Assembly: GCF_024679245.1 (NCBI RefSeq)
Contig: NC_090177.1
Location: 43,304,518-43,368,517, forward strand
Length of the DNA stretch: 64,000 nucleotides
Direction: 5' to 3'
Source: Pseudorasbora parva
Taxonomy: Eukaryota > Chordata > Actinopteri > Cypriniformes > Gobionidae
Under the pieces are notes generated by a model. The model did not search any database. It saw only the letters and a program-made list of their open reading frames with translations, and had not been told where the DNA came from. The position numbers were made by a program, and so were the translations under genes. Below are positions 14,965-28,066 of the stretch, in pieces (position 1 is the stretch's first letter; every line of letters starts with the position of its first letter).

Positions 14965-17170
14965 TGGGCAAGTTTGACTGTACTTTTCTCCAAAACTATA
15001 CAGTAAAATGACTTGTACATAAATACAATAATAGTCAGGGTCATTCTGAACAAATATCAAATGACACAATGAGCAAACCTATAAAGGAAATATTTTAATG
15101 ATTTTCTGAATATTGGACACATTGTAAGTATTTGAATGCACATTGATTTTTGGGGTGTATGACTGTACTTTTCTCCAAAACTATACAGTAAAATGATTTC
15201 TAAATAAATACAGTATTAGTCAGGGTCACTCTGAACAAATTTCAATTGACGGAATGAGCAAACATATAAAGTAAATATTTTTATGATTTTTTTGAAAATT
15301 GGACAGTGGTTGAATTCACTTTGATTTTTAGACAAGATTGACTGTACTTTTCTCCAAAACTACACAGTAAAATTACTTGTAAATAAATACAGTAATAGTC
15401 AGGGTCACTTTGAACAAATATCATATGACAGAATGAGCAAACCTATAAAGGAAAGATTTTTATGAATTTTGACAATTGGGCTGTAAGTGCTTGAATGATG
15501 AATTTTGGGGCAAATTTTACAGTACTTTTCTCCAAAACTATACAGTAAAATGACCTGTAAAGAAATACAGTAATAGTCAGGGTCACCCCTAACAAATTTC
15601 AAATGATGGAATGAGCAAACCTATATAGGAAATATTTTTAGGATTTTTAAAAAAAATTTGAGTGTTTGAATTCACTTTGATTTTTGGGCAAGTTTGACTG
15701 TACTTTTCTCCAAAACTATACGGTAAAATGAATTGTAAATAAATACAGAAATAGTCAGGGTCACTTTGAACAAATATCAAATGACAGAATGAGCAAACCT
15801 ATAAAGGAAAGATTTTTATGAATTTTGACAATTGGGCTGTAAGTGCTTGAATGATGAATTTTGGGGCAAATTTTACCGTACTTTTCTCCAAAACTATACA
15901 GTAAAATGACTTGTAAAGAAATACAGTAATAGTCAGGGTAACTCTGAACAAATTTCAAATGATGGAATGAGCAAACCTATAAATGGAATATTTTAATGAT
16001 GTTTTTGAAAATTGGACAGTGGTTGAAATCACTTTGATTTTTGGACAAGTTTGACTGTACTTTTCTCCAAAACTATACAGTAAAATTACTTGTAAATAAA
16101 TACAGTAATAGTCAGGGTCACTTTGAACAAATATCAAATGACAGAATGAGCAAACCTATAAAGGAAAGATTTTTATGAATTTTGACAATTGGGCTGTAAG
16201 TGCTTGAATGATGAATTTTGGGGCAAGTTTGACTGTACTTTTCTCCAAAACTATACAGTAAAATGACTTGTACATAAATACAATAATAGTCAGGGTCATT
16301 CTGAACAAATATCAAATGACACAATGAGCAAACCTATAAAGGAAATATTTTAATGATTTTCTGAATATTGGACACATTGTAAGTATTTGAATGCACATTG
16401 ATTTTTGGGGTGTATGACTGTACTTTTCTCCAAAACTATACAGTAAAATGACTTGTAAAATAAATACAGTATTAGTCAGGGTCACTCTGAACAAATTTCA
16501 ATTGACGGAATGAGCAAACATATAAAGTAAATATTTTTATGATTTTTTTGAAAATTGGACAGTGGTTGAATTCACTTTGATTTTTAGACAAGATTGACTG
16601 TACTTTTCTCCAAAACTACACAGTAAAATGACTTGTAAATAAATACAGTAATAGTCAGGGTCACTTTGAACAAATATCATATGACAGAATGAGCAAACCT
16701 ATAAAGGAAAGATTTTTATGAATTTTGACAATTGGGCTGTAAGTGCTTGAATGATGAATTTTGGGGCAAATTTTACAGTACTTTTCTTCAAAACTATACA
16801 GTAAAATGACCTGTAAAGAAATACAGTAATAGTCAGGGTCACCCCTAACAAATTTCAAATGATGGAATGAGCAAACCTATATAGGAAATATTTTTAGGAT
16901 TTTTAAAAAAAATTTGAGTGTTTGAATTCACTTTGATTTTTGGGCAAGTTTGACTGTACTTTTCTCCAAAACTATACAGTAAAATGAATTGTAAATAAAT
17001 ACAGTAATAGTCAGGGTCACTTTGAACAAATATCAAATGACAGAATGAGCAAACCTATAAAGGAAAGATTTTTATGAATTTTGACAATTGGGCTGTAAGT
17101 GCTTGAATGATGAATTTTGGGGCAAATTTTACCGTACTTTTCTCCAAAACTATACAGTAAAATGACTTGT
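14965..17170. repeat. Satellite A higher-order repeat, 1256-bp period (7 monomers)
   Basis: About 14965-15914 is repeated at about 16221-17170. Corresponding points are 1256 bp apart (15405/16661, 15589/16845). The unit contains a distinctive divergent monomer with TTTTCTGAATATTGGACAC, TTGTAAGTATTTGAATGCAC and GGGGTGTATGACTGTAC. The same divergent monomer appears near 9380 and 56530, marking further partial copies. Confidence 0.8.
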
Positions 17171-17192
17171 ACATAAATACAGTAATAGTCAG

Positions 17193-19566
17193 GGTCACTC
17201 TGAACAAATATCAAATGACAGAATGAGCAAACCTATACAGGAAAGAGATTTTTATGATTTTTTGAAAATTGGACTGTAAGTGCTTGAAATCATTTTGGGG
17301 CAAATTTGACTGTACTTTTCTCCAAAACTATACAGTAAAATGACTTGGAAATAAATACAGAAATAGTCAGGGTAACTCTGAACAAATATCAAATGACGAA
17401 ATGAGCAAACATATAAAGGAAAGATTTTTAAGATTTTTTGAAAATTGGACAGTGTTTGAATTCAGTTAGATTTTTGGGCAAGTTTGACTGTACTTTTCTC
17501 CAAAACTATACAGTAAAATGACTTGTACATAAATACAGTAATAGTCAGGGTCACTCTGAACAAATTTCAAATGACGGAATGAGCAAACATATAAAGTAAA
17601 TATTTTAATGATTTTTTTGAAAATTGGACAGTGGTTGAATTCACTTTGATTTTTGGACAAGTTTGACTGTACTTTTCTCCAAAACTACACAGTAAAATGA
17701 CTTGTAAATAAATACAGTAATATTCAGGGTCACTTTGAACTAATATCATATGACAGAATGAGCAAACCTGTAAAGGAAAGATTTTTATGAATTTTGACAA
17801 TTGGGCTGTAAGTGCTTGAATGATGAATTTTGGGGCAAATTTTACCGTACTTTTCTCCAAAACTATACAGTAAAATGACTTGTAAAGAAATACAGTAATA
17901 GTCAGGGTCACTCTGAACAAATTTCAAATGATGGAATGAGCAAACCTATAAATGGAATATTTTAATGATGTTTTTGAAAATTGGACAGTGGTTGAAATCA
18001 CTTTGATTTTTGGACAAGTTTGACTGTACTTTTCTCCAAAACTATACGGTAAAATGACTTGTAAATAAATACAGTAATAGTCAGGGTCACTTTGAACAAA
18101 TATCAAATGACAGAATGAGCAAACCTATAAAGGAAAGATTTTTATGAATTTTGACAATTGGGCTGTAAGTGCTTGAATGATGAATTTTGGGGCAAGTTTG
18201 ACTGTACTTTTCTCCAAAACTATACAGTAAAATGACTTGTAAAAAAAAATACAGTAATAGTCAGGGTCACTCTGAACAAATTTCAAATGGCGGAATGAGC
18301 AAACCTATAAAGGAAATATTTTTAGGATTTTTTTTTGAAAATTTGAGTGTTTGAATTCACTTTGATTTTTGGGCAAGTTTGACTGTACTTTTTTCCAAAA
18401 CTATACAGTAAAATGACTTGTAAATAAATACTGTAATAGTCAGGGTCACTCTGAACAAATTTCAAATGAAGGAATGAGCAAACCTATAAAGGGAATATTT
18501 TTATGATTTTTTTGAAAATTGGACAGTGTTTGAATTCACTTAGATTTTTGGGCAAGTTTGACTGTACTTTTCTCCAAAACTATACAGTACAATGACTTGT
18601 AAATAAATGCAGTAATAGTCATGGTCACTTTGAACAAATATATAATGACAGAATGAGCAAACCTATAAAATAAATATTTTTATGATTTTTTGAAAATTGG
18701 ACAATGTTTGAATTCACTTTGATTTTTGGACAAGTTTGACTGTACTTTTCTCCAAACCTACACAGTAAAATGACTTGTAAATAAATACAGTAATAGTCAG
18801 GGTCACTCTGAACAAATTTCAAATGACGGAATGAGCAAACATATAAAGTAAATATTTTAATGATTTTTTTGAAAATTGGACAGTGGTTGAATTCACTTTG
18901 ATTTTTGGACAAGTTTGATTGTACTTTTCTCCAAAACTACACAGTAAAATGACTTGTAAATAAATACAGTAATATTCAGGGTCACTTTGAACTAATATCA
19001 TATGACAGAATGAGCAAACCTGTAAAGGAAAGATTTTTATGAATTTTGACAATTGGGCTGTAAGTTCTTGAATGATGAATTTTGGGGCAAATTTTACCGT
19101 ACTTTTCTCCAAAACTATACAGTAAAATGACTTGTAAAGAAATACAGTAATAGTCAGGGTCACTCTGAACAAATTTCAAATGATGGAATGAGCAAACCTA
19201 TAAATGGAATATTTTAATGATGTTTTTGAAAATTGGACAGTGGTTGAAATCACTTTGATTTTTGGACAAGTTTGACTGTACTTTTCTCCAAAACTATACG
19301 GTAAAATGACTTGTAAATAAATACAGTAATAGTCAGGGTCACTTTGAACAAATATCAAATGACAGAATGAGCAAACCTATAAAGGAAAGATTTTTATGAA
19401 TTTTGACAATTGGGCTGTAAGTGCTTGAATGATGAATTTTGGGGCAAGTTTGACTGTACTTTTCTCCAAAACTATACAGTAAAATGACTTGTAAAAAAAA
19501 ATACAGTAATAGTCAGGGTCACTCTGAACAAATTTCAAATGACGGAATGAGCAAACCTATAAAGGA
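17193..19566. repeat. Satellite A long duplication, copy 2 (5903-bp offset)
   Basis: Partner of 11290-13663. It carries a few private substitutions (for example TTTGATTGTACTT near 18915 and AAGTTCTTGAATG near 19063) that are absent from copy 1, so it is a true second copy and not an exact assembly duplicate. Confidence 0.8.
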
Positions 19567-20289
19567 AATATTTTTAGGATTTTTTTTTGAAAATTTGAGT
19601 GTTTGAATTCACTTTGATTTTTGGGCAAGTTTGACTGTACTTTTTTCCCAAACTATACAGTAAAATTACTTGTAAATAAATACAGTAACAGTCAGGGTCA
19701 CTTTGAACAAATATCAAATGACAGAATGAGCAAACCTATAAAGGAAAGATTTTTATGAATTTTGACAATTGGGTGCTTGAGTGATGAATTTTGAGGCTAG
19801 TTTGACTGTTATTTCTCCAAAACTATACAGTAAAATGACTTGTAAATAAATACAGTAATAGTCATGGTCACTTTGAACAAATTCCTAATGAAAGAATGAG
19901 CAAACCAATAAAATAAATATTTTTATGATTTTTTTGAAAATTGGACAGTGCTTGAATTCACTTTGATTTTTGGACAGGTTTGACTGTACTTTTCTCCAAA
20001 ACTATACAGTAAAATGACTTGTAAATAAATACAGTAATAGTCAGGGTCACTTTGAACAAATATCAAATGACAGAATGAGCAAACCTATAAAGGAAAGATT
20101 TTTATGAATTTTGACAATTGGGCTGTAAGTGCTTGAATGAATTTTGGGGCACGTTTGACTGTACTTTTCTCCAAAACTATACAGTAAAATGACTTGTAAA
20201 TAAATACAGTAATAGTCAGGGTCACTTTGAACAAATATCAAATGACAGAATGAGCATACCTATAAAGTAAATATTTTTATGATTTGACT

Positions 20290-21420
20290 TGTACTACTGA
20301 TGAATCTATTACTATGTATAGAAAGTTCAAGTTCATAGGATCCAGGGAGAGAATTTTTATTTTTCACAAAAAGTCATCCTTCAACTACTGATGAAACTAC
20401 AGAAGGATTCTATTCGTATATAGAAAGTTCAAGTTCAAATACTCTTAGGCAAAAATAAGTTCAAAAGTTCATCCTTGAACTATGGGATCTATTAGTATAT
20501 ATAGAAAGTACAAGTTCAAAGACTCTGGTAAAAAAATAAGTTTAAACTTTCATTCTTGAACTACGTATGAAAACACAGAAGGAGTCTTGAATAGAAAGTT
20601 CAAGTTTACATGTTTCAACTTCTAAGGAAACACCATAAAGTCATAAGTATGTATAGAAAGTTGAATCTATGTATAGAAAGTTAAAGTTCATAGACTCTTT
20701 GGCAAAAAATAGGTTCAAATCTCATCCTTGAATTGGTATGCATGGCAAGTTCAAGTTCACAGAATCCAAGCTCATATTTTTTTTTTTCAAAGTCATGTTT
20801 GAACTTCTGAAGAAACACCATAAAAGTCATAAGTCTGTTTAACATATTCATATATTCAAGTTCAAATTCAATTCAAATTCTCTTTGCAAAAATAAGTTGA
20901 AAATATGATAGTTGTACTACTTATGAAACAACAGAAGGAATCTATTTGTATGAATAGAAAGTTCAAGTTTACATGTTTCAACTTCTAAGGAAACACCATA
21001 AAGTCATAAGTATGTATAGAAAGTTGAATCTATGTATAGAAAGTTAAAGTTCAAAGACTCTGGTTAAAAAAAAGTGCAAAAGGTTGTTATTGATGTACTT
21101 ATGAAACAATAAGAAGGAATCTATTAGTATGAAGAGAAAGTTCAAGTTCATAGAATCTATGGTTAGATTCAAAAAGTCACATTTGGACTTTTGATAAAAC
21201 ATCAGAACGTTATAAGTTACTGATGAAACATCCAAAGTATATACATTTATATATAAATTCTGTATAAAAATGTAAAGACTCTTTGGCTAGTAATGTTCAA
21301 AATTTCATTCTTGAACTGCGATGAAACATTGAAGAAGTCTGTGAGTCTCAGCTTAAACATTCTAAACATTCATACATTCAGATATTACATTAGCCACAAA
21401 AAGGTTCCATGTTTAACTAC
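20290..21420. repeat. Satellite B, left arm
   Basis: Irregular AT-rich tandem repeat. Units of about 100 bp contain TATAGAAAGTTCAAGTTCA, then AGACTCT or GGATCCAGGGTCAG, then AAAAATAAGTTCAAA, then TCATCCTTGAACTAC and TGATGAAAC. Units are much more diverged from one another than satellite A monomers. An exact internal repeat is visible: the segment beginning AAGTTTACATGTTTCAACTTC near 20601 recurs near 20966. No gene is recognised. Confidence 0.85.
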
Positions 21421-21555
21421 TGAACATGTTTCTGGCCATTTAATATCAGAAGGATTCTAGACAATATATTGCAAAAACAAACAAAAAAAACTTTCTGTGG
21501 ATTCGTATTTGGTCAGAAATATATCCTCTAGGTCAAATATGGATTTCTTTCGAGG
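21420..21555. other. Transition between satellites B and C
   Basis: About 135 bp that match neither flanking satellite clearly. They include TTCTGGCCATTTAATATC, an A-rich stretch near 21475-21492 and TCAAATATGGATTTC. Satellite C begins at about 21556 with GCAATGCATAAAAAACTCG. I see no gene or RNA in it. Confidence 0.5.
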
Positions 21556-24500
21556 GCAATGCATAAAAAACTCGTTGAAGAGATTAGTACTTTTGCATTG
21601 CATTGCATTAAAAAACTCGCGCTGCATCGACGAGAGTCGATATATGCTATTTTGCATAGCATAGAAACTGTTGTGGATTTAAGAATTTCGCGTTTCCATT
21701 GCATGTTTCGCTCTGCAATAAAGAGATTAGTGCCTTTGTATTGCATAAGAAAAAACTTGTGCGATGATGTGCTTTTGCATTGCATAAAAAACTCGCTGTG
21801 CACCGAAGAGACAGTGCCTTTGCATTGCATAGATCTCGTGCAATGAAGATATTAGCGCTTTTGCTTTGCATATAAAAAAATCGCTGTGCAATAAAGAGAT
21901 AAGTGATTTTGCATTGCGTTGCATTGCATACGAAAAAACTCAGGCATAGAAGACATTTGCATGCATTGCATACAAAACCCTTTTGTACATTCAAGAAATT
22001 AGTGGTTTCTAATGCATTGCATTTAAGTCGCTGTGCACTGGAGTAAGTGTTATTGCATTGCATTGAATATGGAAGAACTTGTGCAATAAGATTAGTTATT
22101 CTGCTTTGCATTGCATGCAAAAAAAAAACTTGTGCAATGAGGAGATTATTGCTTTTGCATTGCATTGCATTGCATAAAAAACTCGCTTTGCACCGAAGAG
22201 ACAGTGCCGTTGTCATATATCTCGTGCAATGAAGATATTAGAACTTTTGCTTAGCATGTAACATTTCGCTGTGCAATAAAGGATAAGTGCGTTGCGTTGC
22301 AATGCATACGAAAAAGCTCGTGCATAGAAGACTTTTGCATGCATTGCATACAAAAACCTTTTGTGCATTCAAGAAATTAGTGGTTTCTAATTCAGTGCAT
22401 TTAAGTTGCTGTGCACTGAGAGTAAGTTTTTTTGCATTGCATTGAATACGGAAAAACTTGTGCAATGAGGAGATCTATTGCTTTTGCATTGCATTGCATA
22501 AAAAACTCGCATTGCACCGAAGAGACAGGGCCTTTGCATTGCATAGATATCGTGCAATTATATATTAGCGCTTTTGCTTTGCATATAAGAATTCGCAGTG
22601 CAATAAAGAGATAAGTGCTTTTGCACTGCATTGCATGCAAAAAAAACTTGTGCAATGAGAAGATTATTGCTTTTGCATTGCATTGCATAAAAAACTCGCT
22701 TTGCACCGAAGAGACAGCGCCTTTGCATTGTATAGATCTCGTGCAATGAAGATTTTAGCGCATTTGCTTTGCATATAAAAATTCGCTGTGCAATAAAGAG
22801 ATAAGTACTTTCACATTGCATTGCATTGAATACGAAAAAACTCATGCATAGAAGACTTTTGCATGCATTGCATACAAAGACTTTATGTGTATTCAAGAAA
22901 TTAGTTGTTTCTAATGCATTGCATTTAAGTCGCTGTGCACTGTAAGTGTGTTTTTGCATTGCATTGAATACGGAAAAACTTGTGCAATAAGATTAGTTAT
23001 TCCGCATTGAATTGCATGCAAAAAAACTTGTGCAATGAGGAGATTATTGCTTTAGCATTGCATTGCATAAAAAATTAGTGGTTTCTAATGCATTGCATTT
23101 AAGTCGCTGTGCACTGAGATTGTGTTTTTGCATTGCATTGAATACGGAAAAACTTGTGCAATAAGATTAGTTATTCTGCATTGCATTGCATGCAAAAAAA
23201 ACTTGTGCAATGAGGAGATTATTGCTTTTGCATTGCATTGCATAAAAAACTCGCTTTGCACCGAAGAGACAGTGCCTTTGCATTGCATAGATCTCGTGCA
23301 ATTATATATTAGCGCATTTGCTTTGCATATAAGAATTCGCAGTGCAATAAAGAGATAAGTGCTTTTGCACTGCATTGCATTGCATGCAAAAAAAAACTTG
23401 TGCAATGAGAAGATTATTGCTTTTGCATTGCATTGCATAAAAAACTCGCTTTGCACCGAAGAGACAGCGCCTTTGCATTGTATAGATCTCGTGCAATGAA
23501 GATTTTAGCGCATTTGCTTTGCATATAAAAATTCGCTGTGCAATAAAGAGATAAGTACTTTCACATTGCATTGCATTGCATACGAAAAAACTCATGCATA
23601 GAAGACTTTTGCATGCATTTTGCATGCACCTTATGTGTATTCAAGAAATTAGTTGTTTCTAATGCATTGCATTTAAGTCGCTGTGCACTGAAAGTGTGTT
23701 TTTGCATTGCATTGAATACGGAAAAACTTGTGCAATAAGATTAGTTATTCCGCATTGAGTTGCATGCAAAAAAACTTGTGCAATGAGGAGATTATTGCTT
23801 TTGCATTGCATTGCATAAAAAATTAGTGGTTTGTAATGTATTGCATTTAAGTCGCGTGCACTGAGATTAAGTGTTTTGCATTGCATTGAATACGGAAAAA
23901 CTTGTGCAATAAGATTAGTTATTCTGCATTGCATTGCATGCAAAAAAACTTGTGCAATGAGGAGATTATTGCTTTTGCATTGCATTGCATAAAAAACTCG
24001 CTTTGCACCGAAGAGACAGTGCCTTTGCATTGCATAGATCTCGTGCAATTATATATTAGTGCATTTGCTTTGCATATAAGAATTCGCAGTGCAATAAAGA
24101 GATAAGTGCTTTTTGCATTGCATTGCATGCAAAAAAAACTTGTGCAATGAGGAGATTATTGCTTTTGCATTGCATTGCATAAAAAACTCGCTTTGCACGG
24201 AAGAGACAGTGCCTTTGCATTACATAGATCTCGTGCAATGAATATGCGCTTTTGCTTTGCATATAAAAATTCGCTGTGCAATAAAAAGATGAGTACTTTC
24301 ACATTGCATTGCATTGCATACGAAAAAACTTGTGCATAGAAGACATTTGCATGCATTGCATACAAAGACCTTTTGTGCATTCAAGAAATTAGTGGTTTCT
24401 AATGCATTGCAAAGTTGCTGTGCACTGAAAGTGTGTTTTTGCATTGCATTGAATACGGAAAAACTTGTGCAATAAGATTAGTTATTCCGCATTGAATTGA

Positions 24501-27500
24501 ATGCAAAAAAACTTGTGCAATGAGGAGATTATTGCTTTTGCATTGCATTGCATACAAAATTAGTGGTTTCTAATGCATTGCATTTAAGTCGCTGTGCACT
24601 GAGATTAAGTGTTTTTGCATTGCATTGAATACGGAAAAAATTGTGCAATAAGATTAGTTATTCTGCATTGCATTGCATGCAAAAAAACTTGTGCAATGAG
24701 GAGATTATTGCTTTTGCATTGCATTGCATAAAAAACTCGCTTTGCACCGAAGAGACAGTGCCTTTGCATTGCATAGATCTCGTGCAATTATATATTAGCG
24801 CATTTGCTTTGCATATAAGAATTCGCAGTGCAATAAAGAGATAAGTGCTTTTTGCATTGCATTGCATGCAAAAAAAAACTTGTGCAATGAGGAGATTATT
24901 GCTTTTGCATTGCATTGCATAAAAAACTCGCTTTGCACGGAAGAGACAGTTGCCTTTGCATTACATAGATCTCGTGCAATGAATATGCGCTTTTGCTTTG
25001 CATATAAAAATTCGCTGTGCAATAAAAAGATGAGTACTTTCACATTGCATTGCATTGCATACGAAAAAACTTGTGCATAGAAAACATTTGCATGCAATGC
25101 ATACAAAGACCTTTTGTGCATTCAAGAAATTAGTGGTTTCTAATGCATTGCAAAGTTGCTGTGCACTGAAAGTGTGTTTTTGCATTGCATTGAATACGGA
25201 AAAACTTGTGCAATAAGATTAGTTATTCCGCATTGCATTGCATGCAAAAAAACTTGTGCAATGAGGAGATTATTGCTTTTGCATTGCATTGCATAAAAAA
25301 CTCGCTTTGCACGGAAGAGAAAGTGCCGTTGCATTACATAGATCTCGTGCAATGATTATGCGCTTTTGCTTTGCATATAAAAATTCGCTGTGCAATAAAA
25401 AGATGAGTACTTTCACATTGCATTGCATTGCATACGAAAAAACTTGTGCATAGAAGACATTTGCATGCATTGCATACAAAGACCTTTTGTGCATTCAAGA
25501 AATTAGTGGTTTCTAATGCATTGCAAAGTTGCTGTGCACTGAAAGTGTGTTTTTGCATTGCATTGAATACGGAAAAACTTGTGCAATAAGATTAGTTATT
25601 CTGCATTGCATTGCATGCAAAAAAAAACTTGTGCAATGAGGAGATTATTGCTTTTGCATTGCATTGCATAAAAAACTCGCTTTGCACCGAAGAGACAGTG
25701 CCTTTGCATTGCATAGATCTCGTGCAATTATATATTAGCGCATTTGCTTTGCATATAAGAATTCGCAGTGCAATAAAGAGATAAGTGCTTTTGCACTGCA
25801 TTGCATTGCATGCAAAAAAAAACTTGTGCAATGAGAAGATTATTGCTTTTGCATTGCATTGCATAAAAAACTCGCTTTGCACCGAAGAGACAGCGCCTTT
25901 GCATTGTATAGATCTCGTGCAATGAAGATTTTAGCGCATTTGCTTTGCATATAAAAATTCGCTGTGCAATAAAGAGATAAGTACTTTCACATTGCATTGC
26001 ATTGCATACGAAAAAACTCTTGCATAGAAGACTTTTGCATGCATTTTGCATGCACCTTATGTGTATTCAAGAAATTAGTTGTTTCTAATGCATTGCATTT
26101 AAGTCGCTGTGCACTGAAAGTGTGTTTTTGCATTGCATTGAATACGGAAAAACTTGTGCAATAAGATTAGTTATTCCGCATTGCATTGCATGCAAAAAAA
26201 ACTTGTGCAATGAGGAGATTATTGCTTTTGCATTGCATTGCATAAAAAATTAGTGGTTTGTAATGTATTGCATTTAAGTCGCGTGCACTGAGATTAAGTG
26301 TTTTGCATTGCATTGAATACGGAAAAACTTGTGCAATAAGATTAGTTATTCTGCATTGCATTGCATGCAAAAAAACTTGTGCAATGAGGAGATTATTGCT
26401 TTTGCATTGCATTGCATAAAAAACTCGCTTTGCACCGAAGAGACAGTGCCTTTGCATTGCATAGATCTCGTGCAATTATATATTAGCGCATTTGCTTTGC
26501 ATATAAGAATTCGCAGTGCAATAAAGAGATAAGTGCTTTTTGCATTGCATTGCATGCAAAAAAAAACTTGTGCAATGAGGAGATTATTGCTTTTGCATTG
26601 CATTGCATAAAAAACTCGCTTTGCACGGAAGAGACAGTGCCTTTGCATTACATAGATCTCGTGCAATGAATATGCGCTTTTGCTTTGCATATAAAAATTC
26701 GCTGTGCAATAAAAAGATGAGTACTTTCACATTGCATTGCATTGCATACGAAAAAACTTGTGCATAGAAGACATTTGCATGCATTGCATACAAAGACCTT
26801 TTGTGCATTCAAGAAATTAGTGGTTTCTAATGCATTGCAAAGTTGCTGTGCACTGAAAGTGTGTTTTTGCATTGCATTGAATACGGAAAAACTTGTGCAA
26901 TAAGATTAGTTATTCCGCATTGAATTGCATGCAAAAAAACTTGTGCAATGAGGAGATTATTGCTTTTGCATTGCATTGCATACAAAATTAGTGGTTTCTA
27001 ATGCATTGCATTTAAGTCGCTGTGCACTGAGATTAAGTGTTTTTGCATTGCATTGAATACGGAAAAAATTGTGCAATAAGATTAGTTATTCTGCATTGCA
27101 TTGCATGCAAAAAAACTTGTGCAATGAGGAGATTATTGCTTTTGCATTGCATTGCATAAAAAACTCGCTTTGCACGGAAGAGAAAGTGCCGTTGCATTAC
27201 ATAGATCTCGTGCAATGATTATGCGCTTTTGCTTTGCATATAAAAATTCGCTGTGCAATAAAAAGATGAGTACTTTCACATTGCATTGCATTGCATACGA
27301 AAAAACTTGTGCATAGAAGACATTTGCATGCATTGCATACAAAGACCTTTTGTGCATTCAAGAAATTAGTGGTTTCTAATGCATTGCAAAGTTGCTGTGC
27401 ACTGAAAGTGTGTTTTTGCATTGCATTGAATACGGAAAAACTTGTGCAATAAGGTTAGTTATTCTGCATTGCATTGCATGCAAAAAAAACTTGTGCAATG

Positions 27501-28066
27501 AGGAGATTATTGCTTTTGCATTGCATTGCATAAAAAACTTGCTTTGCACCGAAGAGACAGTGCCGTTGCATTGCATAGATCTCGTGCAATGAAGATATTA
27601 GCACTTTTGCTTAGCATGTAACATTTCGCTGTGCAATAAAGCCCACACAATTTAAAAAAATTAAATTCAAATTCGTTGCATTGCACACGAAAAAGCTCGT
27701 GCATAGAAGACTGTTGCATGCATTGCATACAAAAACCTTTTGTGCATTCAAGAAATTAGTGGTTTCTAATGCAGTGCATTTAAGTTGCTGTGAACGAAAG
27801 TACGTGTTTTTGCATTGCATTGAATACGGAAAAACTTGTGCAGTAAGATTAGTTATTCTGCATTGCATTGCATGAACAAAACAACTAGCGCAAAGAGGAG
27901 ATTATTACTTTTTTGCATTGCGTTGCATAAAAAAATCGCTTTGCAGAGACAGTGCCTTTGCATTGCATAGATCTCGTGCAATGAAGATATTAGCAATAAC
28001 AAGATTGCATTGAATACGCAAAAACTTTTGCAATGAGATTAGTCCTTCAGCATTGCATTGCATACA
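21556..28066. repeat. Satellite C, TGCAT-rich array (~50-bp subunits)
   Basis: Tandem array of subunits of about 41-52 bp. Each starts with one to three copies of TGCAT (TTGCATTGCATTGCAT), followed by an A-run, then ACTTGTGCAAT or ACTCGCTTTGCACCG, then GAGGAGATTATTGC or GAGACAGTGCC. Distinct subunits follow one another in fixed order to make composite units of several hundred bp. Both strands show open frames of 60-190 aa, rich in Met-Gln-Cys on the minus strand and His-Cys-Ile on the plus strand. These are direct translations of the TGCAT motif and are not credible genes. The first and last few hundred bases are more diverged than the middle, as expected at array edges. Confidence 0.92.
23100..27210. 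repeat. Satellite C higher-order repeat, ~2428-bp period
   Basis: Corresponding positions about 2426-2428 bp apart match through most of the core: 23302/25728, 23902/26329, 24156/26584, 24220/26648 and 24605/27033. The shared stretch runs from about 23110-24780 to about 25540-27210. Private features such as GCATGCATTTTGCATGCACC (near 23610 and 26038) occur in both copies. Shorter repeats of about 549 and 741 bp are nested inside. Confidence 0.75.

Larger units (their letters stand above)
1..20290. repeat. Satellite A array, left block (~178-bp monomers)
   Basis: Continuous AT-rich tandem array with monomers of about 177-180 bp. Each monomer has a strongly conserved core (GACTGTACTTTTCTCCAAAA, then TACAGTAAAATGACTTG) and a more variable half. 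Two broad variable halves exist. One carries GACAATTGGGCTGTAAGTG. The other carries GAAAATTGGACAGTG, usually followed by an EcoRI site (TTGAATTCA). They are interspersed to give dimers of about 357 bp and longer higher-order units. No host gene is seen. The 60-120 aa open frames recurring every one or several monomers follow the repeat and are not supported as genes. The array ends near 20290, where a monomer breaks off after TATGATTT and satellite B begins. A centromeric or pericentromeric role is inference only. Confidence 0.95.

Noticed and set aside
146..20241. Dozens of minus-strand 60-122 aa frames beginning MKFVQSDPDYY or MIFVQSDPDYY, suggesting a small-protein family
   Set aside because: They repeat with the satellite A monomer, often overlap copies of the same DNA in another frame, have no domain, and shift frame every monomer because ~178 is not a multiple of three. 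The similarity is that of the DNA repeat.
1..20290. Regularly spaced repeats resembling a CRISPR array
   Set aside because: The unit is ~178 bp and similar throughout, with no unique spacers, and the surroundings are eukaryotic. It is a tandem satellite.
21528..27875. Frames up to 189 aa on both strands rich in MQC/NAK or HCI/FALH motifs
   Set aside because: They are translations of TGCATTGCAT repeats; both strands are open at the same places and no start, domain or codon pattern supports coding.
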